A DNA stretch of 40,380 nucleotides from Sphingobacteriaceae bacterium (GTDB lineage: Bacteria; Bacteroidota; Bacteroidia; Sphingobacteriales; Sphingobacteriaceae): positions 1 through 40,380 of the forward strand of contig JANWIB010000008.1 in NCBI GenBank assembly GCA_025450155.1. Direction: 5' to 3'. How positions within the stretch are numbered: position 1 is the stretch's first letter; the number at the start of each line of letters is the position of its first letter. The notes beneath the pieces are model-generated. The model was not told the origin of the DNA and made no database searches. It worked only from the letters and a program-made list of their open reading frames with translations. Below, one piece after another: positions 23,913 to 32,095 of this stretch. The translations under genes and the position numbers were made by a program.

Positions 23913-24827
23913 TTATGTAAATAATTGGTTCTTGCTAATAAACTTCGGAAGTCCTAAAGATGTTCCAAGTTTTTCATTAAATTTTTTAATGGTATAATCG
24001 GCAAGTATGGGAGTATCTTTTTCATCGTGCTGATGCAGGAAGAAATAAACAGATTCTACCCCTTTGTTTATCCATTCATAAAGCCGTTCAACCCATTCGT
24101 CAATTCTGGTATAATCAGTAGCATGTAATCCATTTCCAACAAAACGAATAAACGCTTTTGAAACGGGAAGCTCCATATGCACACAATCCCTCCTTCCGCT
24201 GGTGTCTGTTATTACGGCTCCTTTCTTTAATTTATGAAGCATTTCAAAAAAATCTTTCCTAATAGCTTGATTTTCCAACCAGTCTTTATGCCTTACTTCA
24301 ACAAATAGCTCTATATCCTGCGGAAAATTCTCGAGATATGATTTTAAGACCTGAAAATTTTTGGCATCAAAACTCTCACTCAATTGCAAAAAAACAGGAC
24401 CCAGGAATTCTCCAAATTCATAAATACTTTCTAAATACCGGTTGGTATCCTCATCAACATTTTTTAAGCGCTTAATATGACTAATATTTCTGCTTATTTT
24501 AGGGCAGAATTTAAAGTCATTTCTCACTTCAGCTTTTTTTCTCCAGGCCTGTATCTGCTCTTTTCTGGGAATACCATAAAAAATAGCATTCAGTTCGATA
24601 CTGTTAAAATGTTTTACATATTCATCCAGAAAATTAGATTCTTTGGTTTTTTCAGGATAAATCATTCCAACCCAGTCTTTCCTGCCCCACTTGGCGCATC
24701 CGACATAAATAGCAGGATTAGAAACTCTTTCTTTTTTGTTTAAAGCCGTTTGAGTGATTAAGCCATCAATTGGTAAGGTAAAATCTACCTCAGCCAACTG
24801 ATTTACCGGAACAAAGCCAAAGTCCAT
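23913..24827 (-). CDS. DUF72 family protein (YecE-like)
   Basis: 304 residues, TIM-barrel-like DUF72 protein. Recognised by the opening YVGCAKWGRKDWVGMIYPE, by HFNSIELNAIFYGIP, by FKFCPKISRNISHIK, by the FVEVRHKDWL strand, and by the acidic tail YFFLHQHDEKDTP. The family is universal in bacteria with no proven reaction; the conserved His, Asp and Glu residues suggest a hydrolase- or isomerase-like barrel. It is co-oriented with the peroxiredoxin gene downstream, but the 74-bp spacer holds an operator-like dyad and probably a separate promoter. Confidence 0.88.
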   Translation of the reverse strand: MDFGFVPVNQLAEVDFTLPIDGLITQTALNKKERVSNPAIYVGCAKWGRKDWVGMIYPEKTKESNFLDEYVKHFNSIELNAIFYGIPRKEQIQAWRKKAEVRNDFKFCPKISRNISHIKRLKNVDEDTNRYLESIYEFGEFLGPVFLQLSESFDAKNFQVLKSYLENFPQDIELFVEVRHKDWLENQAIRKDFFEMLHKLKKGAVITDTSGRRDCVHMELPVSKAFIRFVGNGLHATDYTRIDEWVERLYEWINKGVESVYFFLHQHDEKDTPILADYTIKKFNEKLGTSLGLPKFISKNQLFT

Positions 24828-24873
24828 ATTAATTTAATTAGATACAGTAATACAACTAGAAATGACCCTTGTT

Positions 24874-25680
24874 TTAAGGTAAGTCTCCCTGAGGAAGCCA
24901 TTCAATGCGATCATCACTCGTATAGTGTCCAACAGGAAATTCAATCTCTACAGATTTGATATTTCCCAGTTCTAATTGTACCGGCGTTAAGTGTTTATTC
25001 AGAGCCATAAGAATTATACGACTCACTCTCCAACTAGCAAATCCTTCCGCCAGATTATTCTCAATCTTCCACCGGCGAATACGTTTGAGAAACATGATTT
25101 TATTCGCTTCGCTACATAAAAGTTCTAATATCGCATGTTTAATCTCCTTTAAAGTCTTATTTGGTTTGGCTTTACTTTCTTCATCGAAAGCCAAACGTAC
25201 GGAACACCGCCTGAAATATCTTTGATCTTTACACCGATGTACCAGTAGCCCCAAACCGTTCAACTTAAATGGAAGTCTGCTGAAAATATACCACAATTGC
25301 AAGGCCCTAACCAGATTTAGTATAATGGGTATTCCATAAGTGGTACCCAAAGCGATCAGGAAAGTTTGCCATCCCCAGGGTATATATCGTTCAAGAATAT
25401 CTTTAAAATCAAACATCTGTGGGGTAAAATAGAGCATATTGGCCATAAAAAAGCCCATCATCATATATAAATTAGGGTAGCTGAGAAAAAAACTGCTCAT
25501 TTTATAGAAATCCAAAAAACTCAGGCGATCGTTATCATCATAATAATAAGCGTCCTCACGTTTTTTTCTGGAGGCTTCCTCGGCTGCTTCCTTTTCATAG
25601 TATTTCCTCTCTTTTTCATGTTGCTCCGAAATTTTAGAGGTTTCTTCTTTTAGTTTGCTTAATACCTTAGAGGAACTCAT
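24874..25680 (-). CDS. Membrane protein with long charged N-terminus, unknown function
   Basis: 268 residues. Residues 1-50 are very rich in Lys and Glu (KLKEETSKISEQHEKERKYY), probably a helical coiled coil, followed by DAYYYDDNDRLSFLDFYK. Two membrane helices are visible (about 66-85, NLYMMMGFFMANMLYF; about 104-126, WQTFLIALGTTYGIPIILNL). The rest is a basic soluble domain (about 135-268) with RRCSVRLAFDEESK and NKIMFLKRIRRWKIENN. I recognise no family. It is co-oriented with the ribosomal operon but lies beyond the operon terminator, so it has its own promoter. Confidence 0.65.
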   Translation of the reverse strand: MSSSKVLSKLKEETSKISEQHEKERKYYEKEAAEEASRKKREDAYYYDDNDRLSFLDFYKMSSFFLSYPNLYMMMGFFMANMLYFTPQMFDFKDILERYIPWGWQTFLIALGTTYGIPIILNLVRALQLWYIFSRLPFKLNGLGLLVHRCKDQRYFRRCSVRLAFDEESKAKPNKTLKEIKHAILELLCSEANKIMFLKRIRRWKIENNLAEGFASWRVSRIILMALNKHLTPVQLELGNIKSVEIEFPVGHYTSDDRIEWLPQGDLP

Positions 25681-25725
25681 TTTCTCTATTCATAGAATGG
25701 ATCAAAACCAATAGGTCAATATACG

Positions 25726-25756
25726 AAAAAAGGGAGACCGATGGCCTCCCTTTTTT
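25726..25756 (-). terminator. Terminator of the thrS-infC-rpmI-rplT operon
   Basis: AAAAAAGGGAG (25726-25736) pairs with CTCCCTTTTTT (25746-25756), giving an 11-bp stem with a T-run, 22 nt past the rplT stop. Confidence 0.88.
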
Positions 25757-25777
25757 ACGCAGTATTATCTAAACAAT

Positions 25778-26122
25778 TTATTTTACTGCATCTATAATCG
25801 CCTTAAATGCTTTTGGCTCATTCATTGCCAAATCAGCAAGTACTTTACGATTTAAACCGATATTTTTTGACGCTAATTTACCCATCAATTGCGAATAAGA
25901 AACTCCATGCTGACGAGCACCCGCATTGATACGTTGAATCCATAAAGCTCTGAATTCTCTTTTTTTAGTTTTACGGTCGCGATAGGCATATTGTAACCCT
26001 TTTTCAACCGTGTTTTTAGCAATGGTATAAACCTTGCTGCGTGATCCCCAGTAGCCTTTGGCTAAACCTAAGATCTTTTTTCTTCTTCTTCTTGACGCTA
26101 CTGCGTTAACCGAACGTGGCAT
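25778..26122 (-). CDS. rplT: 50S ribosomal protein L20
   Basis: 114 residues, the usual length. MPRSVNAVASRRRRKKILGLAKGYWG and AYRDRKTKKREFRALWIQRINAGAR are diagnostic. It binds 23S rRNA early in 50S assembly through a long basic N-terminal helix. It is last in the operon thrS-infC-rpmI-rplT, followed by a strong terminator. L20 is the autogenous repressor of this operon in Enterobacteria and Bacillus; whether this holds here is not shown. Confidence 0.97.
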   Translation of the reverse strand: MPRSVNAVASRRRRKKILGLAKGYWGSRSKVYTIAKNTVEKGLQYAYRDRKTKKREFRALWIQRINAGARQHGVSYSQLMGKLASKNIGLNRKVLADLAMNEPKAFKAIIDAVK

Positions 26123-26198
26123 GTTGTTTTGATTTTTGGCGGGCGGTGTCGTGTTTTACAACGAACTTAAACCGAACGCCTGGTTAAAATTTAACTGG

Positions 26199-26399
26199 TT
26201 ACTTTCCGATACAAAGCATACGCTTTACGTTACCTAAATCAGCGTCAGCAACAAGGCTGGCTTGCCCTAAGTTGCGTTTACGCTTTTTAGACATCTTGGT
26301 TAAGATGTGGCTCATGTATGCATTGTCTCTCTTGATTTTACCTGTTCCAGTAAGCTTAAAACGCTTTTTTGCACTGGAATTGGTTTTCATTTTTGGCAT
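26199..26399 (-). CDS. rpmI: 50S ribosomal protein L35
   Basis: 66 residues. MPKMKTNSSAKKRFKLTGTG and the basic SKKRKRNLGQASLV stretch identify L35, a small basic protein of the large subunit. It is co-transcribed between infC and rplT. The spacers to infC (81 bp) and rplT (76 bp) are long for a ribosomal operon and hold short dyads. Confidence 0.96.
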   Translation of the reverse strand: MPKMKTNSSAKKRFKLTGTGKIKRDNAYMSHILTKMSKKRKRNLGQASLVADADLGNVKRMLCIGK

Positions 26400-26448
26400 A
26401 AACTTTATTATTTACGATTTTAAGTCCAATTTATTTTTCAATTTCCAA

Positions 26449-26475
26449 ATTTGCACATCGGCAAATCTGCAGATT
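26449..26475. repeat. Overlapping dyads in the infC-rpmI spacer
   Basis: ATTTGC (26449-26454) and GCAAAT (26461-26466) form a hairpin with loop ACATCG. AATCTGCAGATT (26464-26475) is a perfect 12-bp palindrome that shares three bases with it. The words CAAATTTGCACAT and CAAATCTGCAGATT look like a decayed dispersed intergenic repeat, but they could also be part of a regulatory mRNA structure. Confidence 0.4.
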
Positions 26476-26480
26476 AAACT

Positions 26481-27050
26481 TTATTTCTTTCCTGTTTTTG
26501 GAGCTACGGTTAAAAACATCCGCTTACCTTCTAATTTAGGCAATTGTTCTACTTTGCCATGATCTTCTAATGCCTGCGCAAATTTCAACAAAAGAATTTC
26601 ACCCTGTTCTTTATAAACAATTGCCCTACCTTTAAAATGAACGTAGGCTCTTACTTTTTCGTTATTTTCAAGAAAATTAATAGCATGCTTTAGTTTAAAC
26701 TGAAAATCATGATCACTGGTATTAGGCCCAAAGCGAATCTCTTTAATTACTGTTTGCTTCGCATTGGCTTTAATTTCCTTTAACTTCTTTTTTTGCTCGT
26801 ATATAAATTTATTGTAATCAACAACTTTACATACGGGAGGATTTGCATTTGGAGATATTTCCACCAGATCAAGCTCTTGCTCTTCGGCAATTGCTAATGC
26901 ATCACTTAAGGAAAAAATACCTTGTTCAACATTTTCACCTACTAAACGCACTTGAGGCGCTTTTATAAACTGATTAATGTTGTGTTCTGCTTCTTTCTTT
27001 TTAAACGGAGGGCGTGGGCCTCTGTTAAATCCTGGTCTACTTAATGCCAA
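26481..27050 (-). CDS. infC: Translation initiation factor IF-3, TTG start
   Basis: 189 residues including a 30-residue Bacteroidota-type basic leader (MALSRPGFNRGPRPPFKKK). The N-domain has VRLVGENVEQGIFSLSDAL, the linker EQKKKLKEIKANAK, and the C-domain KEIRFGPNTSDHDFQFKLKHA and KGRAIVYKEQG. IF-3 keeps 30S subunits free and rejects non-standard start codons. The start read here is TTG at 27048-27050, 12 nt after the thrS stop. The frame is closed by the stop upstream and holds no ATG or GTG before the conserved region. Rare infC start codons (AUU in E. coli) let IF-3 repress its own translation, and the TTG here may work the same way. Confidence 0.95.
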   Translation of the reverse strand: MALSRPGFNRGPRPPFKKKEAEHNINQFIKAPQVRLVGENVEQGIFSLSDALAIAEEQELDLVEISPNANPPVCKVVDYNKFIYEQKKKLKEIKANAKQTVIKEIRFGPNTSDHDFQFKLKHAINFLENNEKVRAYVHFKGRAIVYKEQGEILLLKFAQALEDHGKVEQLPKLEGKRMFLTVAPKTGKK

Positions 27051-27062
27051 ATTAAAATTTTG

Positions 27063-28988
27063 TTAAACAGTTATTTCTTTTATTAATTGACTGTTGAATT
27101 CTTCGAGGTTCATACTCCCTAAATCGCCTTCGCCATGTTTTCTGACAGATACTCTACCTTCGCTCATTTCTTTTTCACCAATAATAAGCATGTAAGGAAT
27201 TTTCTTCACCTCTGCATCACGTATCTTTCTTCCAATCTTCTCGTCCCGCAAGTCAATCAGGCCGCGAATATCGGAATTATTCAACGATTCTAAAACTTTT
27301 TTTGCATAATCTTCAAATTTCTCGGAGATCGGCAGAATGATAAATTGTTCGGGTGTTAACCATAGCGGGAAGTTTCCTGCACAGTGTTCGATCAATACAG
27401 CAACAAAACGTTCTAGAGAACCGAAAGGTGCCCTGTGAATCATTACGGGGCGGTGTTTGGTATTATCACTTCCAGTATATTCTAATTCAAAACGTTCGGG
27501 CAGGTTATAATCCACCTGGATAGTTCCTAACTGCCACTTCCTGCCTAATGCATCTTTAACCATAAAGTCGAGCTTAGGGCCATAAAAAGCGGCTTCCCCA
27601 AGCTCAACTATAGTAGGTAAGCCTTTTTCTTCGGCAGCTTCGATAATAGCCTGCTCGGCTAATTGCCAATTGGCTTCAGAACCGATGTATTTGGTTTTAT
27701 TTTCAGGATCTCTCAGCGAAATCTGGGCGGTGTAATTATCAAAGCCTAACGCTTTGAACACATACAAAACAAGATCAATTACTTTTTTAAATTCTTCTTT
27801 TACCTGATCGGGGCGACAGAATAGATGCGCATCGTCCTGAGTAAATCCACGCACACGGGTTAATCCATGTAATTCGCCACTCTGCTCATAACGATATACG
27901 GTACCAAATTCAGCAAGGCGAACTGGTAAATCTTTATAGGAATGCGGCTTTGATTTATAGATTTCGCAGTGATGGGGGCAGTTCATGGGCTTCAGGAAGA
28001 ACTCCTCTCCTTCCTGCGGTGTTTTTATCGGCTGAAAGGAATCTGCCCCATATTTTTCATAATGTCCCGAAGTGATATATAAATTTTTATGACCGATATG
28101 TGGTGTGATAACCTGTTCATAGCCCGCTTTTACCTGGGCTTTTTGCAGAAAATTTACGAGTTTTTCACGTAAAGCCGTTCCTTTGGGCAACCAAAGTGGA
28201 AGCCCCATTCCTACCTTTTCTGAGAACGTAAACAACTCTAACTCTTTACCCAACTTACGATGATCACGTTTTTTGGCTTCTTCGATCATGTGGAGGTATT
28301 CTGCCAATTCGCTTTGCTTCGGAAAGGTAACACCATAAATGCGGGTAAGCTGTTTACGGGTTTCATCACCCCGCCAATAGGCTCCAGCTACATTAGTCAG
28401 TTTTACCGCTTTAACAAAGCCGGTATTGGGGATATGCGGACCGCGGCATAAATCGGTAAAATTTCCTTGTGTATAAAAAGTAATCGAACCGTCTGGAAGG
28501 TCTTTAATCAGGTCAAGTTTATATTCATCCCCTTTCTGGGTAAAATAGTTAACGGCATCTGGTTTAGAAACTGGTTTACGCACATATTCTGATTTTGCTT
28601 TGGCCAGTTCCAGCATCTTATCCTCAATCTTCTTAAAATCGTCTGAAGAAAACTCCCGATCTCCAAAATCTACATCGTAGTAAAAACCGGTTTCAATAGC
28701 CGGCCCGATACCGAATTTAGTTCCGGGATATAAGGCTTCCAATGCCTCCGCCATTAAATGGGCCGAAGAATGCCAGAATGTGGCTTTACCGCCAGCATCA
28801 TTCCAGGTTAGCAGCTTCACAGTTGCATCTTGTTCAATGGGGCGGCTGGCATCCCAAACCTGTCCGTTTATTTCGGCGGCTAAAACGTTACGTGCTAATC
28901 CTTCTGAAATTGATAATGCAATTTGATAAGAAGTAGTTCCGGATTCATACTGACGAACGGAACCGTCGGGAAGTGTTATGTTAATCAT
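27063..28988 (-). CDS. thrS: Threonine-tRNA ligase
   Basis: 641 residues. A TGS domain (about 1-60) is followed by the editing domain with HxxxH at His73 and His77 (HSSAHLMAEAL). The class II core contains MNCPHHCEIYK (motif with the zinc Cys), RYEQSGELHGLTRVRGFTQDDAH (motif 2) and the HRAPFGSLERF motif 3. A C-terminal anticodon-binding domain ends the protein. The enzyme charges tRNA-Thr and removes misattached serine. It is the first gene of the operon with infC, rpmI and rplT. A nested stem-loop at 29020-29064 lies in its upstream region and could serve as an autoregulatory operator. Confidence 0.97.
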   Translation of the reverse strand: MINITLPDGSVRQYESGTTSYQIALSISEGLARNVLAAEINGQVWDASRPIEQDATVKLLTWNDAGGKATFWHSSAHLMAEALEALYPGTKFGIGPAIETGFYYDVDFGDREFSSDDFKKIEDKMLELAKAKSEYVRKPVSKPDAVNYFTQKGDEYKLDLIKDLPDGSITFYTQGNFTDLCRGPHIPNTGFVKAVKLTNVAGAYWRGDETRKQLTRIYGVTFPKQSELAEYLHMIEEAKKRDHRKLGKELELFTFSEKVGMGLPLWLPKGTALREKLVNFLQKAQVKAGYEQVITPHIGHKNLYITSGHYEKYGADSFQPIKTPQEGEEFFLKPMNCPHHCEIYKSKPHSYKDLPVRLAEFGTVYRYEQSGELHGLTRVRGFTQDDAHLFCRPDQVKEEFKKVIDLVLYVFKALGFDNYTAQISLRDPENKTKYIGSEANWQLAEQAIIEAAEEKGLPTIVELGEAAFYGPKLDFMVKDALGRKWQLGTIQVDYNLPERFELEYTGSDNTKHRPVMIHRAPFGSLERFVAVLIEHCAGNFPLWLTPEQFIILPISEKFEDYAKKVLESLNNSDIRGLIDLRDEKIGRKIRDAEVKKIPYMLIIGEKEMSEGRVSVRKHGEGDLGSMNLEEFNSQLIKEITV

Positions 28989-29019
28989 CTACAACTATGA
29001 TTTTAAGTTCTAAAAATTA

Positions 29020-29064
29020 TTACTCAATTAATCACATACGGATGTGATTTTATATCATGAGTAA
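29020..29064 (-). promoter_or_regulatory. Nested stem-loop upstream of thrS (candidate mRNA operator)
   Basis: Outer arms TTACTCA (29020-29026) and TGAGTAA (29058-29064) enclose an inner perfect 8-bp hairpin AATCACAT / ATGTGATT (29030-29049). Read in the thrS sense, the inner loop is CCGT, containing CGU, a tRNA-Thr anticodon. The element ends about 31 nt upstream of the thrS ATG. It could be a ThrRS-binding leader, a DNA operator, or a weak terminator for the upstream gene, though it lacks a T-run in that direction. Confidence 0.45.
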
Positions 29065-29103
29065 AAATAGAATTATTTTCAGACATTTTAGTGAAAACCG
29101 TTC

Positions 29104-29832
29104 TTAGCTATTCCCCCACCCACTCGTCAATACATCTGCCAGGTGCAGGGTTTTTATTGGCAGGTTATGTTTATCAATATAGCCCTGCAAATGCATAAGG
29201 CAGGAAGAATCGGTAGAGATGATGTATTCGGCCTCCATCGCAAGCGCATTTTCTATTTTTTGTTGCGCCATAGCACTGGATATTCCTTCGAATTTTACGG
29301 CAAATGTTCCACCGAAGCCACAGCAGGTTTCTGTATCTTTCATTTCTAACAGGTCTAAGCCATGCACTTTAGTTAAGAGCTGCCGCGGTTCTTCTTTAAT
29401 ACGACATTCCCTTAATCCTGCACAGGAATCGTGATAAACAGCCTTCCCTTCAAGTTCTGCACCGAAATAATCTTTTTTTAAGATGTTTACCAGAAAATCG
29501 GAAAGTTCATGCATACGGTTTTGAATGGCCCGGCATGTATTATGAACTGCTGTATTGGTGAAAAGATCGTTATAATAATTTTTTACCATGCCGGTGCAGG
29601 ATGCTGAGGGAGAAACGATATACTGATTTTCAGAAAAATCCTGTAGGAATTTACTTCCAACAACTTTTGCTTCATCCCAATAACCAGCGTTAAAAGCAGG
29701 CTGTCCACAGCAGGTTTGCCGGGGATTATAAGAAACTTCACATCCTGCTTTTTCTAAAATTTTAACGGTGTTAAATGCTGTTTCAGGAAAAAGCTGATCT
29801 ATAAAACAAGGAATGAATAGTTGAACTTTCAT
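29104..29832 (-). CDS. LutA-like Fe-S (CCG domain) oxidoreductase subunit
   Basis: 242 residues with two CCG-type cysteine-rich domains. The first has TCCGQPAFNAGY (Cys41 and Cys42). The second has HDSCAGLREC (Cys137) and ETCCGFGGTFAVK (Cys170 and Cys171). This matches LutA/YkgE of the L-lactate utilisation complex LutABC and the Fe-S subunit of glycolate oxidase and heterodisulfide reductase. No lutB or lutC neighbour is present here, so the partner subunits must be elsewhere or the protein does something else. Its start is 17 bp after the upstream lipoprotein gene, so the two are probably co-transcribed. Confidence 0.88.
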   Translation of the reverse strand: MKVQLFIPCFIDQLFPETAFNTVKILEKAGCEVSYNPRQTCCGQPAFNAGYWDEAKVVGSKFLQDFSENQYIVSPSASCTGMVKNYYNDLFTNTAVHNTCRAIQNRMHELSDFLVNILKKDYFGAELEGKAVYHDSCAGLRECRIKEEPRQLLTKVHGLDLLEMKDTETCCGFGGTFAVKFEGISSAMAQQKIENALAMEAEYIISTDSSCLMHLQGYIDKHNLPIKTLHLADVLTSGWGNS

Positions 29833-29849
29833 GGACTAGCAAGACATTT

Positions 29850-30623
29850 TCAGGGTAAGATTCTTTTATTTTTTAAATCTACCGTTACTTTTTCTGACAA
29901 AATACCCATGTATTTCCATTGAACAGTAATGGTATCTCCCTTCATCAGGATACCTGAGTCTTTTGTAAGTGTAGAACCTTCTGCTGTTTCAGTGACATTT
30001 CCTTTATTAATCAATTCTCGCTCAAAGCCCATCCCATTATAAATACTCAGACCCCCAAGTCCATCATTCATGTAAAATTCGGTTATTGACTCTTTTTTGT
30101 TGAAATAAATACTATTGTTAGACGGAGTAAGAGCAGGTATAAGTCTGTCACTTAAATTGGTTACCCGTAAGGTAAATCTCACTGAAGGTGTTGGCGAAGT
30201 ATGATCATCCTCATAAGTATAGAACTCTACAATATTTTCTATTTTCACTGAATCTTTGGAAAGCGGCGCAGCTATTGTTTCTTTAAATAGCTTTTCAGGT
30301 TGGACAATAGTAAACTTTACAACTTTCATCGAATCCCTTCCTGTGTGAACGCCGTATACAACGGCTTCGTCCCCTTTTTTAAAAATCATGAACGATTCCG
30401 GATATTGTAAATCATTTACATTTATTGCGGTTATTGTACGATGGGGTCGACCTGTTTCAATAATGACCCAATAATAGCCGTCTCTTCGGTGGAATACTTC
30501 TGTAATCGTTCCATGAAATGCGGTTAAATTGCGATAGATTTCTTTTACCTGCGTTTTTTCTTGGCCATTACAGGCAGAAAGAGTGAGCATAGTGATGACA
30601 AATACTATGGGTATCCACCTCAT
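29850..30623 (-). CDS. Lipoprotein of unknown function
   Basis: 257 residues. The signal peptide ends in the lipobox LSAC (Cys18). The first half (about 35-115) looks like an OB- or SH3-like beta fold (FHGTITEVFHRRDGYYWVII, EAVVYGVHTG). The second half (about 135-257) resembles an Ig-like beta sandwich (SVRFTLRVTNLSDRLIPAL, GDTITVQWKYMGIL). I know no named family for it. It precedes the LutA-like gene by 17 bp on the same strand, which implies co-transcription but not a shared pathway. Confidence 0.7.
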   Translation of the reverse strand: MRWIPIVFVITMLTLSACNGQEKTQVKEIYRNLTAFHGTITEVFHRRDGYYWVIIETGRPHRTITAINVNDLQYPESFMIFKKGDEAVVYGVHTGRDSMKVVKFTIVQPEKLFKETIAAPLSKDSVKIENIVEFYTYEDDHTSPTPSVRFTLRVTNLSDRLIPALTPSNNSIYFNKKESITEFYMNDGLGGLSIYNGMGFERELINKGNVTETAEGSTLTKDSGILMKGDTITVQWKYMGILSEKVTVDLKNKRILP

Positions 30624-30694
30624 CAGTGAAAATTTTATTTTTTATGTGTGCTAAAATCAGAAAAAAAACGATTATTCGGGTTGATGTTTATAAC

Positions 30695-31987
30695 TTAAAC
30701 CGGTTTGTTCTTCAATATAGAAACCAGAGTAAATAAACCTAGCAGGAAGAAAACACTTAAAGAAATAGCGGAATTACGAATATTCCCGGTAAGGTCTTCA
30801 ATTAATGCGAAGCTGAATAATCCAATAACAATAGCCAGCTTTTCTGTTACATCAAAAAAACTAAAAAATGAGGTAGTGTCGGGAGAATTTTCGGGAAGAA
30901 GTTTTGAATAGGTAGACCGGGAAAGCGATTGTATACCGCCCATTACCATACCAACAATAACAGCTAATGCATAAAAATGATATTCATTAGCAATGTAATA
31001 GGAAGCAATACAAACACCAATCCAAATGAGAAGTACAGCTATCAGAACCTGGATATTACCTGATTTTTTGGCAAAATGCGACATGAGAAATGCCCCTGCT
31101 ATAGCTACTAATTGTATAATGAGGATGGCGGCAATGAGCTTAGCTGTACCTAAGTGAAGTACTTTTTCCCCAAAATTTGTAGCTACCAACATAATAGTTT
31201 GTACGCCCATGGCATAAAAAAAGAAGGCTATTAAAAAGCGCTTCAAGACTTTCATATGTTTTACCTGGCTCCAAACTTTGTTAAGCTCCTGAAATCCGTT
31301 TTTAATTACGCTTTTATTTAACTTATTGGCATTGGGATTTCCTTTGGACAAAATGATAAAGGGAATTTGTGCGAATACAATCCACCAGATTCCAACCAAA
31401 AGAAATGACAGACGAGCAGGCAAAGACGGGTCAGTAATAGCAAACCAGTCAGGTTTTAAAACAAAGACAAAGCAAATTATTTGTAGGATCACACTGCCGA
31501 TATAACCATAGGCAAACCCTTGGGCGCTTACACGATCCTGCTGCTCTTTGGTCGCAATTTCCGGCAAATAGGAGTTATTAAATAGCACTCCGCCTATGTA
31601 CCCCATGGCGGCAAGAGCAGAACAAATGATACCTAATTCAAGTGTTTCGAGTTTAAAGAAAAATAAAAGTGCGCAGGCAATACCTCCCAGATATGTAAAG
31701 GCTTTCATATAGCCTCTTTTATTACCACTATAATCGGCAATGGAAGATAGGATGGGCAATAAAATAACCATCATCAAATAAGCTACAGCAAGCGCATAAG
31801 TTGATAATACGGTATTGATAAAGGATTTACCAAAAAACAACACTTTATCACCATGTTCTTTCGTAGTAGTAATAATGGTATAATAAGCTGGGAAAATGGT
31901 TGATGTAATGACCAAACTATAAGCAGAGTTCGCCCAGTCGAACATGGCCCAACCACGAATTGTCTTTTTATTGTTTTTAAATTCCAT
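30695..31987 (-). CDS. MFS transporter, UMF1/Atg22-like family
   Basis: 430 residues with about 11-12 membrane helices. The opening MEFKNNKKTIRGWAMFDWANSAY is the UMF1 signature (GW-x-x-x-D-W-A-N-S-A-Y). PILSSIADYSGNKRGYMK is the MFS loop 2-3 motif. GGVLFNNSYLPEIAT, then RVSAQGFAYGYIGSVIL, and SLSRSTYSKLLPENSPDTTSFFSFFDV complete the family pattern. The family is related to the vacuolar amino acid exporter Atg22, so amino acid or small-solute efflux is plausible; the substrate is not known. The TACTTTTG at 32005-32012 is a candidate -7 box upstream. Confidence 0.88.
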   Translation of the reverse strand: MEFKNNKKTIRGWAMFDWANSAYSLVITSTIFPAYYTIITTTKEHGDKVLFFGKSFINTVLSTYALAVAYLMMVILLPILSSIADYSGNKRGYMKAFTYLGGIACALLFFFKLETLELGIICSALAAMGYIGGVLFNNSYLPEIATKEQQDRVSAQGFAYGYIGSVILQIICFVFVLKPDWFAITDPSLPARLSFLLVGIWWIVFAQIPFIILSKGNPNANKLNKSVIKNGFQELNKVWSQVKHMKVLKRFLIAFFFYAMGVQTIMLVATNFGEKVLHLGTAKLIAAILIIQLVAIAGAFLMSHFAKKSGNIQVLIAVLLIWIGVCIASYYIANEYHFYALAVIVGMVMGGIQSLSRSTYSKLLPENSPDTTSFFSFFDVTEKLAIVIGLFSFALIEDLTGNIRNSAISLSVFFLLGLFTLVSILKNKPV

Positions 31988-32004
31988 TTGCTTTTAAAAG
32001 TATG

Positions 32005-32012
32005 CAAAAGTA
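32005..32012 (-). promoter_or_regulatory. Candidate -7 box (TACTTTTG) for the UMF1 transporter
   Basis: Exact TAnnTTTG match on the minus strand, ending 17 nt upstream of the ATG, which gives a short leader. No -33 element is found at 19-21 nt. Confidence 0.35.
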
Positions 32013-32095
32013 TATAAAGAGCAATCATAGATTTAAACAAATACCTAAAAGCGCTTTATTTTCAACTTTGTATCATTTTGGGTGTTTACTTAGTT

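Noticed and set aside
31783..32040. Open frame overlapping the start of the UMF1 transporter
   Set aside because: Same strand, different frame, overlapping the conserved N-terminus of the real protein.
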